A stretch of 14,603 bases of DNA from an uncultured Phycisphaerae bacterium (GTDB taxonomy: Bacteria > Planctomycetota > Phycisphaerae > Phycisphaerales > SM1A02), in contig CAJWSE010000014.1 in the NCBI GenBank assembly GCA_913046275.1, positions 1 through 14,603 of the forward strand, read 5' to 3'. The stretch's first letter is position 1. Every line of letters starts with the position of its first letter. A model generated the notes under the pieces. It saw nothing but the letters and a program-made list of their open reading frames with translations, made no database searches and was not told the DNA's origin. Positions 7,268 to 13,696 of the stretch are shown piece by piece. Position numbers and translations under genes: made by a program.

Positions 7268-8058
7268 TGACGTGGAATTGGACCTTGCTGAATGCTGGGC
7301 GCTTCCGACTAGACGGAGGAAGCATGTTCGGTGTCGTTCCAAAAGCCCTTTGGTCCAATCTTGTTGAACCCGATTCACACAACAGAATTCCAGAAGCGTG
7401 TAATTGTGTCTTACTTGAACGAGGTTCCGAACGAGTTATTATTGAGTGCGGATATGGCGAGGGGTGGAATGCAAAGGAAGTTGACATGTTTGCCATGGAC
7501 GGCAACACAATTTACAAGACACTGCAAAAACATAACATTGAACCAGAATCAATAGGCACAATAGTGCTCTCACACCTTCATTTTGATCATGCGGCAGGGG
7601 TTACATTATTGCCAAACGCCAAGGTTGTTGTTCAAAAACAAGAGTGGGAGGATGCAAATAAAAATCGCTCCACAATGAGCCGCACTTATTTGCCAAGGGT
7701 TCTTGATTCAATTAGAGATCGCGTCGAATTAATTGATGGAAATACAACCATACTTCGTGATATTCAACTTACAGTTCGTAGTGGGCACACCTGGGGCTTG
7801 CAATCAATTGAGTTTGAAGATGAAGCAGGTACGATTTGTTTCTGCTCAGATGTAATGCCGACATGCAACCATGTTGGGCTTGCGTATTCCATGGGATATG
7901 ACATGCTACCCTGGGACAACGCACAAACTAAAAAAGAACTTCTGGATCAAGCAGAACGTGAAAACTGGAGACTTGTGCTCTACCACGAGACTGAATCCCC
8001 TATTGTTTTTGTAAAGAAGAATGACCGCGGAAAATTTGTTTTAGAACCAATTAACTAA
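7267..8058 (+). CDS. Metallo-beta-lactamase-fold hydrolase
   Basis: This is a 263-residue MBL-fold enzyme, probably cytoplasmic; no signal peptide is visible. It has the full binuclear zinc ligand set: HLHFDH at 103-108 (His103, His105, Asp107, His108), His174 in SGHTWG, Asp195 in CSDVMP and His240 in LYHETE. The N-terminal LDGGSMFGVVPKALW segment at 15-29 is seen in a subgroup of bacterial MBL hydrolases. Its ATG overlaps the E2 stop by one base, so it is the last gene of the operon and probably translated with it. It could hydrolyse a thioester or lactone linked to acyl-CoA metabolism, but that is inferred only from position. The substrate cannot be named. It ends in an 8-base tail-to-tail overlap with the minus-strand aminotransferase. 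Confidence 0.85.
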   Translation: MTWNWTLLNAGRFRLDGGSMFGVVPKALWSNLVEPDSHNRIPEACNCVLLERGSERVIIECGYGEGWNAKEVDMFAMDGNTIYKTLQKHNIEPESIGTIVLSHLHFDHAAGVTLLPNAKVVVQKQEWEDANKNRSTMSRTYLPRVLDSIRDRVELIDGNTTILRDIQLTVRSGHTWGLQSIEFEDEAGTICFCSDVMPTCNHVGLAYSMGYDMLPWDNAQTKKELLDQAERENWRLVLYHETESPIVFVKKNDRGKFVLEPIN

Positions 8059-9184
8059 GGAATGAGACAATAGTGTTTGCAACATGTTCGACTTGCTCCC
8101 GATCAAGCTCAGGGAAAATCGGTAGTGCGAGTGTTTCCAGTGCTGCCCGTTCGGTTTCCGGCATTGGCACACCACTCACATCAGCAAAACATTCTTGCAT
8201 GTGAAGTGGAACTGGATAATAAATATCTGAACCAATGTCATTCTTAGCCAAATGTTCACGAAGCGCATCGCGTCTTCCATCCTTAACTCGCAGGATGTAC
8301 TGATTCCAAATATGCCTAGCTGGCGCTAGTGGACTTTTGGGTGCGACAATTGCAACACCATCTAAATCATTAAAAATTGTGTTATAAATCGAAGCGTTTT
8401 GGGCTCGCCCTGCGTGCCATTGCTCTAAGTATCGCAACTTAATCAATAAAACGCCGGCTTGAAGTGCGTCGAGTCGGCTGTTTATTCCCACCTCACTGTG
8501 GTAGTAGCGACGCTCGCCACCATGTACTCGTAACCTCGCCACTCTGTCTGCCAGATTGATGTCATTCGTTGTGATCATTCCACCATCGCCAAAACCACCT
8601 AAATTCTTTGTTGGGTAGAAACTAAAACAACCAATTGTTCCACGAGACCCAGCCATTGCACCTGTTGCATCCTTGGAACCAATTGCTTGCGCTGCATCTT
8701 CAATCACCGGAATCTTCAGCAATGATGCCGTTTCTAATACGCCGTCCATATCCACCGTTTGACCATAAAGGTGAACTGGCATGATTGCCTTCAATCGATT
8801 ACGGTCGGCTGCTGCATTACGTATGGTTTCTGGTGTAATGTTATATGTCAACGGATCAATATCAGCCCAGACTGGCACAGCACCCAAACGACGTATAGCA
8901 CCACCTGTCGCGAAAAATGTAAAAGAGGGGCAAATGACTTCATCGCCAGGATTTACATCAAGTGCCATAAGCGCCAGTAGTAACGCATCACTACCTGAGG
9001 CACAGCCAATAGCTCGCGCTGAACCAACATACTGTGAAATTTCGTTTTCAAGTTCGACAACCTTAGGGCCAAGTGCAAAATATTGACTGTCACAAATTTC
9101 ATGCAACATTGGTTCGACTTCACTCCGAAGCGATTCGTATTGAAGCTTTAAATCAAGGAGTGGAACTGTGGTTTGAACGGTCAT
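8051..9184 (-). CDS. DegT/DnrJ/EryC1/StrS-family sugar aminotransferase (first)
   Basis: This is a PLP enzyme, expected to transfer an amino group to a keto nucleotide sugar for surface polysaccharide. Its 377 residues are typical of the family. The opening PLLDLKLQYESLR and the LALGP-like turn (YFALGPKV) are standard. CASGSDALLLAL at 61-72 binds the PLP phosphate. IEDAAQAIGS at 161-170 holds the Asp163 that contacts the PLP ring nitrogen, and FYPTKNLGGFGDGG at 189-202 holds the Schiff-base Lys193. The Lys context resembles enzymes such as WbpE or FdtB/QdtB, which act on 3-keto sugars, but regiochemistry cannot be decided here. It is the last gene of the minus-strand operon, 15 bases after the dehydratase gene. 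Only a weak AAAAGAG precedes its ATG. Confidence 0.92.
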   Translation of the reverse strand: MTVQTTVPLLDLKLQYESLRSEVEPMLHEICDSQYFALGPKVVELENEISQYVGSARAIGCASGSDALLLALMALDVNPGDEVICPSFTFFATGGAIRRLGAVPVWADIDPLTYNITPETIRNAAADRNRLKAIMPVHLYGQTVDMDGVLETASLLKIPVIEDAAQAIGSKDATGAMAGSRGTIGCFSFYPTKNLGGFGDGGMITTNDINLADRVARLRVHGGERRYYHSEVGINSRLDALQAGVLLIKLRYLEQWHAGRAQNASIYNTIFNDLDGVAIVAPKSPLAPARHIWNQYILRVKDGRRDALREHLAKNDIGSDIYYPVPLHMQECFADVSGVPMPETERAALETLALPIFPELDREQVEHVANTIVSFLS

Positions 9185-9199
9185 GGGAGCTCTTTTCGT

Positions 9200-11119
9200 T
9201 TATGTAGACACTTGGGGATGCGCATTTGTTTTTAGCTCAACAAGTGGCATCGCTTTTCTTACTTGTTCAGAAGGTGTGTATTCCGGAACGGCTCTGCAAA
9301 CCACATCAAATACTTCGGCTTGATTGCCCTCTTTAACCGCCGTGATAAGTTGGTCTGCAAGCTGCAGTATGAGTTTATCGTTATGATCCTCAAGGGCTTT
9401 ATTAATTTTTGGATGCGTGGTTGGTTCGAGATCATCATTAATTGATAGTTCTTCGTACATCTTTTCACCCGGACGAAGTCCGGTATATTGAATTTCAATA
9501 TCCCCGTTTTGGTTTTTGTGGTCTTTTACTGTCAAGCCGGACAACTCAATCATTCGACGTGCCAAGTCGTCGATTTTAACTGGTTGACCCATATTGAGAA
9601 CAAAAACTTCAGTGTCGTTAGCCATTGAACCTGCCTGCATAACAAGCTGTGAAGCTTCAGGGATGGTCATAAAGTACCGAGTCATGTCTTGATGTGTGAC
9701 TGTGACCGGCCCACCACATTTAATCTGTTCCTTAAATATTGGCACGACAGATCCAGAAGAACCGAGCACATTTCCAAACCTGACCATACATGTTTTTGTT
9801 GTAGTATTTGCTTTCGCGGTTGCGTGGACTACCAGTTCTGCAAATCGCTTGGTTGCACCCATCAGGTTTGTGGGGCGCACCGCCTTGTCTGTGCTGACCA
9901 CAACAAGATGTCCAACATTTGCCCACAGGCTTGCATCAACCACCGCTTTGGTGCCTAGCACATTATTTCGAATCCCTTCTACTGGATTCGACTCTAACAT
10001 CGGTACGTGCTTATACGCTGCAGCATGAAATACAGAGTTTATTTTATATTTTAATAGGGTCTCTTTTAGACGGCTGGTATCCAAAACTGATCCAAGTACT
10101 GGCACTATCGTGATTTGTTCGCATGGAGCCTGAGGTACTCTAGCCCGAAGCTCTTGTTCAATATAAAACAGAGCACTTTCCGTCATTTCGTAAAGAACCA
10201 CTATCTTGGGTTTTCTTAACACAATCTGTCTACAAAGTTCACTTCCGATGGATCCGCCCGCACCAGTAATTAAAACAGACTTTTGTTCAACACAAAATGA
10301 AGCCAGCTTCTCATTTGGTTGCACCGTTGGCCTAGACATAAGATCCTCAATTGGAAGTGTGTGCAAATCGGACAAACTTGCTTTTCCTGAAATAAGCTCT
10401 TGCAAACTTGGAGTAGTTTTTATTTGAATATTAAGAGGCTCGAGCGATGTAATAATTTTCGCTCGTTGTTCAAATGTAAGAACGGGCATAGCCAGTAGAA
10501 TTGTTTTTATGTTTTTCGATTCAATTAATCGTGGTAGTTTCGTTGGAGAAAGCACGCGCAAGCCATGAATAGATCTACCTTGAAGCTCTGCTTTATCATC
10601 AATAAAAGCAATTGGATCATAAGAAGGCCCATATCGAAGGGCGGAGTACAATTGAGTTCCTCCAGATCCGGCTCCATAAATGACTACAGGAACTCGGTTT
10701 TTTGAGCGAAGGCGGTCAAAATAATTTCTAGCAAATAAACGGGTAGATGTGGCGCCAACACTAAGTGTAATTGCAAACAACACAAATACTCTTCTTGGGA
10801 AGCCCACCTTTTCGCCATATACAGAAGCAAGCGCAATGGCGGCAACGAGGCCAGAAACAATGAGGCTACCAACAATAACATGTAAAAAGAAACGAGCGCC
10901 CGCAAAACGGATGACTGTTCGATACAGACCAAAAAAGTAAAATGAACAAATAGTTATAGCACTAGCGGTTGGTAACAACCAAAACATTTGCTGTGCTATT
11001 TCTTTACGAAAAACAAGCTCTAAAAACCAATAAGAAAGCCATAGCATTGTTGCTGATGTAAGAGCATCAATGCACATGGCAACTACAAGTTTTTGGGTTT
11101 TACCCATTCGTTCGAGCAT
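9200..11119 (-). CDS. Membrane-bound UDP-sugar 4,6-dehydratase, WbpM/CapD/FlaA1 type
   Basis: This likely converts UDP-GlcNAc to the 4-keto-6-deoxy sugar at the inner face of the cytoplasmic membrane. Its 639 residues are arranged as in WbpM. There are four predicted membrane helices (about 10-33, 43-65, 78-101, 110-128), a first nucleotide-binding fold with YGAGSGG at 148-154, then a second Rossmann SDR domain beginning ITGAGGSIGSE at 284-294. The catalytic Tyr-x-x-x-Lys is replaced by Met420-x-x-x-Lys424 (LMGATK), with STDKA at 409-413. This altered S-M-K triad is known for WbpM-like enzymes, so it is not a defect. TGLRPGEKMYEEL near 546-558 is the family's C-terminal signature. The start at 11119 is supported by GAGGGGAAGG seven bases upstream. 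It is the middle gene of the minus-strand operon and feeds keto sugar to the flanking aminotransferases. Confidence 0.94.
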   Translation of the reverse strand: MLERMGKTQKLVVAMCIDALTSATMLWLSYWFLELVFRKEIAQQMFWLLPTASAITICSFYFFGLYRTVIRFAGARFFLHVIVGSLIVSGLVAAIALASVYGEKVGFPRRVFVLFAITLSVGATSTRLFARNYFDRLRSKNRVPVVIYGAGSGGTQLYSALRYGPSYDPIAFIDDKAELQGRSIHGLRVLSPTKLPRLIESKNIKTILLAMPVLTFEQRAKIITSLEPLNIQIKTTPSLQELISGKASLSDLHTLPIEDLMSRPTVQPNEKLASFCVEQKSVLITGAGGSIGSELCRQIVLRKPKIVVLYEMTESALFYIEQELRARVPQAPCEQITIVPVLGSVLDTSRLKETLLKYKINSVFHAAAYKHVPMLESNPVEGIRNNVLGTKAVVDASLWANVGHLVVVSTDKAVRPTNLMGATKRFAELVVHATAKANTTTKTCMVRFGNVLGSSGSVVPIFKEQIKCGGPVTVTHQDMTRYFMTIPEASQLVMQAGSMANDTEVFVLNMGQPVKIDDLARRMIELSGLTVKDHKNQNGDIEIQYTGLRPGEKMYEELSINDDLEPTTHPKINKALEDHNDKLILQLADQLITAVKEGNQAEVFDVVCRAVPEYTPSEQVRKAMPLVELKTNAHPQVST

Positions 11120-11126
11120 ATCGAAA

Positions 11127-11136
11127 CCTTCCCCTC
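11127..11136 (-). promoter_or_regulatory. Shine-Dalgarno region of the 4,6-dehydratase gene
   Basis: On the minus strand the sequence reads GAGGGGAAGG, seven bases before the ATG at 11119. It decides this start over the second in-frame ATG five codons in. It also indicates that the minus-strand operon uses canonical bacterial ribosome binding. Confidence 0.6.
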
Positions 11137-11172
11137 AGAAAAGCGCCATTATCTCAATCTAAACAAATGAAA

Positions 11173-12339
11173 TCAAGCAAAAAACACCTTTGTTTGCTCA
11201 ATTATAAAATCAACATGTTTCTCCACCCCTGGGTGGACTGGAAAGGCAATACTTTTAGCCCCAAGTTCTTTAGCCTTAGGGCAATCTACTTGCTTGCCGC
11301 ACGCCAAATTAACAAATGCTTGTTCTCTATATACCTCTGGGCATGCACCAACTGAAACTGGAATGCCCACAGATGCAAGATGTTGTATAAGCGGGTCTCG
11401 AATAGCTGGGCTTGTCAGCGCGCCAAGACGATAAAAAGCGTGTTTCATTGAACATTGTGGCGTAGGTAGCGTGATTTCTTTGCAGTCTCGCAATCCATCT
11501 AAGATGGCATTTGCATTTTTAATCCGAGTTGCTACCCACGAATCTACTTTCAAGAGTTGGCGCCTACCAATTGCTGATTGCATTTCTGTCATTCTTGCGT
11601 TTGTTCCGATACGATCTTGAGTCCAACGAAAACCAAATGGATGATCTGCTGACAGCGTTTTTGATCGATTTCTGCCATGATCACGAAGTGACCAAACTGT
11701 ATCGCGAATTTCATCACTGTTAGTAGTAACCATGCCACCCTCACCGCCAGTGGACATAATTTTATCTTGACAAAATGAAAAAGCATTTGCATCACCAAAC
11801 GATCCAACTTTAGTGTTTTCTATTTCTGCACCATGTGATTGGGCGCAATCTTCGACAACCCTTATTCCATTCGCATGTGCAAATTCCATAACTGCGGGCA
11901 TGTTTACAGGCCACCCAGCAAGGTGCACGGCTACTATTGCCCTTGTTTTCGATGTTTTGACCCGATCAATGGTATCTACTGTCATATTTCCAGAGCTTAA
12001 TTCAATATCTGCAAAAATAGGGATAGCTCCAACTGCTGCAATTGCGGCTGCAGATGCCAGAAAAGTCCGGGGCGTTACAATCACTTCATCTCCAGCAACT
12101 ACGCCAACCGCCCTTAGTGCAAGTTCAAGTGCCACTGTGCCATTAAAAACACTCAAACCATGGTTTGTTCCACACCAATCCGCAAATTCTGATTCAAATT
12201 GAATGCCTTCATTCCCTGACCAATAATTTCCCCTGCCCGAAGCGAGAACTTGTTGAACTGCTTCCTGCTCATCCTGTTCATAAAACGGCCAGGTGGGTAT
12301 TTTAGAAGGGGTATGCATCATTGCTCCATTCGTGGTCAT
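11173..12339 (-). CDS. DegT/DnrJ/EryC1/StrS-family aminotransferase (second, AHBA-synthase-like subgroup)
   Basis: This is a PLP-dependent aminotransferase of 388 residues and the first gene of the minus-strand operon. SGRGNYWSG at 34-42 is the N-terminal turn, FNGTVALELAL at 65-75 the phosphate-binding region, and VEDCAQSHGA at 162-171 carries the ring-nitrogen Asp164. SFCQDKIMSTGGEGG at 188-202 holds the Schiff-base Lys193. This Lys context differs clearly from the PTKNLGGFGDGG of the first aminotransferase, so the two belong to different subgroups and are not a recent duplication. The substrate is probably a keto nucleotide sugar, which is inferred from the neighbouring 4,6-dehydratases. 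A GAGGG six bases upstream of the ATG supports the start at 12339. The next gene begins 53 bases after its stop. Confidence 0.92.
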   Translation of the reverse strand: MTTNGAMMHTPSKIPTWPFYEQDEQEAVQQVLASGRGNYWSGNEGIQFESEFADWCGTNHGLSVFNGTVALELALRAVGVVAGDEVIVTPRTFLASAAAIAAVGAIPIFADIELSSGNMTVDTIDRVKTSKTRAIVAVHLAGWPVNMPAVMEFAHANGIRVVEDCAQSHGAEIENTKVGSFGDANAFSFCQDKIMSTGGEGGMVTTNSDEIRDTVWSLRDHGRNRSKTLSADHPFGFRWTQDRIGTNARMTEMQSAIGRRQLLKVDSWVATRIKNANAILDGLRDCKEITLPTPQCSMKHAFYRLGALTSPAIRDPLIQHLASVGIPVSVGACPEVYREQAFVNLACGKQVDCPKAKELGAKSIAFPVHPGVEKHVDFIIEQTKVFFA

Positions 12340-12345
12340 TAAAAA

Positions 12346-12350
12346 CCCTC
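12346..12350 (-). promoter_or_regulatory. Shine-Dalgarno of the second aminotransferase
   Basis: The minus-strand reading is GAGGG, with six bases between it and the ATG at 12339. It fixes this start over two in-frame ATGs at codons 7 and 8. Confidence 0.55.
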
Positions 12351-12359
12351 ATAATCGCA

Positions 12360-12382
12360 TATCGAATATACTGAATTCGATA
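12360..12382. repeat. 8-bp perfect inverted repeat, candidate operator
   Basis: TATCGAAT (12360-12367) and ATTCGATA (12375-12382) are exact reverse complements around a 7-base spacer. Symmetric half-sites about 15 bp apart centre to centre suit a dimeric helix-turn-helix regulator, and the position between two divergent transcripts fits a shared operator. The arms are AT-rich and short, so chance is possible. No regulator gene is in the window. Confidence 0.4.
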
Positions 12383-12424
12383 GTTTCATCCATTGTATAG
12401 GCACACAAATCAATCGAATCGAAT

Positions 12425-13174
12425 ATGAAAAATAAAACTATTCTCGTTACTGGTGGCACTGGCTCATTCGGTAGGCATATGACCAATCGACTACTCGATT
12501 TAGAGTGTCAAGAAATTCGGATTTTTAGCCGAGATGAGGCAAAGCAAGAATCGATGCGGGTGGAATATGGTCACGATGCGCTTAAGTTTTATATTGGTGA
12601 TATTAGAGACAAAAAATCAATTAATCAGGCTATGCGTGGTGTGGATTACGTCTTTCATGCGGCTGCTTTAAAACAAGTTCCTTCTTGTGAATTTTTCCCG
12701 AAGCAGGCTGTCCTTACCAACGTAATTGGCAGTGGAAATGTTGTAGACGCATCAATTGAGTGCGGCGTTAAGGGTGTGGTCTGCCTTTCAACAGATAAAG
12801 CAGTCATGCCTATTAATGCTATGGGTATGTCCAAGGCGCTTATGGAAAAAATGGCACAGGCCTCAACGAGAGACTTAACCGAATCTGATACCTGTGTTTC
12901 GTGTGTCCGATATGGCAATGTAATGTACTCGAGGGGTTCTGTTATTCCTCTCTTCATCAGACAAATGAAAAACAATCTACCAATTACAATCACGGAACCT
13001 ACCATGACTCGATTTATGCTCGCACTGAGCGACGCTATTTCTCTTGTTGAATTTGCATGGAACAACGCATCGCAAGGCGATGTGTTTATTAAGAAAGCGC
13101 CAGCATGTACTGTTGGTATGCTAGCTGAATGCTTACTAGATTTATTCAACTCAAAAAGTGAAATTCATCACTGA
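12425..13174 (+). CDS. CapE-type UDP-GlcNAc 4,6-dehydratase/5-epimerase, 3'-truncated
   Basis: This SDR enzyme would make UDP-4-keto-6-deoxy-L-sugar from UDP-GlcNAc, the first step to L-FucNAc-type sugars. There are 249 codons, whereas CapE/FnlA/WbjB proteins are about 340. TGGTGSFG at 9-16 binds the nucleotide. RIFSRDEAKQ, YIGDIRDK, FHAAALKQVPSCEFFP, STDKAVMPINAMGMSKALMEK and RYGNVMYSRGSVIPLF follow in family order. The Met-x-x-x-Lys in place of Tyr-x-x-x-Lys (MGMSK) is normal for CapE-type enzymes. Similarity runs to LLDLFNSKSEI and stops at a TGA two codons later, just where the conserved G-T-R-H-G-E-K motif and the substrate-binding C-terminal lobe should follow. The enzyme as encoded is presumably inactive. 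It is divergent from the aminotransferase operon and has no clear Shine-Dalgarno. The loss is best explained by the junction near 13150. Confidence 0.9.
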   Translation: MKNKTILVTGGTGSFGRHMTNRLLDLECQEIRIFSRDEAKQESMRVEYGHDALKFYIGDIRDKKSINQAMRGVDYVFHAAALKQVPSCEFFPKQAVLTNVIGSGNVVDASIECGVKGVVCLSTDKAVMPINAMGMSKALMEKMAQASTRDLTESDTCVSCVRYGNVMYSRGSVIPLFIRQMKNNLPITITEPTMTRFMLALSDAISLVEFAWNNASQGDVFIKKAPACTVGMLAECLLDLFNSKSEIHH

Positions 13175-13175
13175 C
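13145..13175. other. Probable junction between block B and block C
   Basis: CapE similarity ends at about 13168, and the coding of an unrelated membrane protein is already open in another frame from 13140 (after TAG at 13137-13139). That second ORF lacks a credible start: its first candidate is the GTG at 13158, overlapping the capE-like gene by 17 bases, and it codes for what looks like the last part of an ectodomain. A 3'-truncated gene meeting a 5'-truncated gene marks a breakpoint. The exact base cannot be fixed without homologues. Confidence 0.6.
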
Positions 13176-13691
13176 TGGTGCCGCCATAGAGGAGATGGAG
13201 AAACCATCTGTGAGTATGTAAACCCAGTACAAGAAGAACCCGATGTCATCTATCCTGAATTGAATGCAACAGACCCACCTTACATGATTGCCTGGGTAAC
13301 AGCAGGAATCTCTTTGCTAGCGGTAATTGCATCTTTATTCGTAATATCCTCTGCTATGTCTGGTCCTAAGAAGAAGAGAGATGATGAAGATGAAGGCGAT
13401 GACTGGATGAATGAATTCATCGGTACATCTGCTGAACCTGATATGGCCGATATTACAGGCGGAGCACCTGCTGAAAAGAAAGTAGAAAGCACCCCTGAAC
13501 CGGAAGAAGATGATCCATTCGCAGTTAATGTACTCACGCCTAAGCGCCGCAGAAAGAAGAAGGCTTCAGACGACGATGATGACGATGATGACGATGATGA
13601 CGATGATGACGACGACGATGAGAAACCGAAGCGTAAGTCAAAGCGTCGTGCTGCAGGTCGTCGTAAAGCTACCAAGCGGAAGAGAAGTTGA
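13158..13691 (+). CDS. C-terminal part of a single-span membrane protein with poly-Asp and Lys/Arg-rich tail (5'-truncated)
   Basis: There are 177 codons from the first possible start (GTG), but this is probably not a real N-terminus. Numbered from that GTG, residues 1-42 look like the end of an extracellular domain with two cysteines (Cys8, Cys18). One hydrophobic helix spans about 43-66, ending with positively charged PKKKR at 70-74. The remainder is an acidic cytoplasmic tail with DDWMNEFIG at 81-89, a basic patch KRRRKKK at 129-135, 17 consecutive Asp (138-154), then a Lys/Arg-rich end. Large surface proteins with one C-terminal anchor and a charged tail are reminiscent of marine Group II archaea; this is inferred from style, not from a recognised family. 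Function is unknown. The antiporter gene starts five bases after its stop. Confidence 0.65.
   Translation: MKFITDWCRHRGDGETICEYVNPVQEEPDVIYPELNATDPPYMIAWVTAGISLLAVIASLFVISSAMSGPKKKRDDEDEGDDWMNEFIGTSAEPDMADITGGAPAEKKVESTPEPEEDDPFAVNVLTPKRRRKKKASDDDDDDDDDDDDDDDDDEKPKRKSKRRAAGRRKATKRKRS
13572..13607 (+). repeat. GACGATGAT x4 trinucleotide-type repeat in the Asp run
   Basis: Four tandem copies of the 9-mer GACGATGAT lie inside the 17-codon Asp run (13569-13619). Slippage here would change the Asp count in units of three without shifting the frame. It is a likely site of length variation between strains and of assembly error. Confidence 0.75.
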
Positions 13692-13696
13692 TTCAC

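Larger units (their letters stand above)
12340..12424. promoter_or_regulatory. Divergent intergenic region between aminotransferase and capE-like genes
   Basis: This 85-bp gap is the only space for promoters of both the minus-strand polysaccharide operon and the plus-strand capE-like gene, and it is the longest non-coding stretch in the window. It is AT-rich. I could not assign -35/-10 boxes convincingly on either strand. It contains the inverted repeat listed separately and the word ATCGAAT again just before the capE-like ATG (12413-12419, followed by TCGAAT to 12424). Confidence 0.5.

Noticed and set aside
9390..9460. Possible frameshift or truncation in the WbpM-like C-terminus
   Set aside because: The frame is continuous through T-G-L-R-P-G-E-K-M-Y-E-E-L and on to a normal 639-residue end. 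Low similarity at the extreme C-terminus is usual in this family.
12340..12424. Recombination attachment site or phage integration point
   Set aside because: No integrase, tRNA or matching direct repeat elsewhere in the window supports it. A promoter/operator region between divergent genes explains it better.
12655..13149. 164-codon minus-strand frame opposite the capE-like gene
   Set aside because: The plus-strand frame carries all CapE-family motifs. The antisense frame shows none and has no start context.
13569..13619. CRISPR-like or structured repeat
   Set aside because: It is an in-frame trinucleotide run without spacers that encodes Asp codons.
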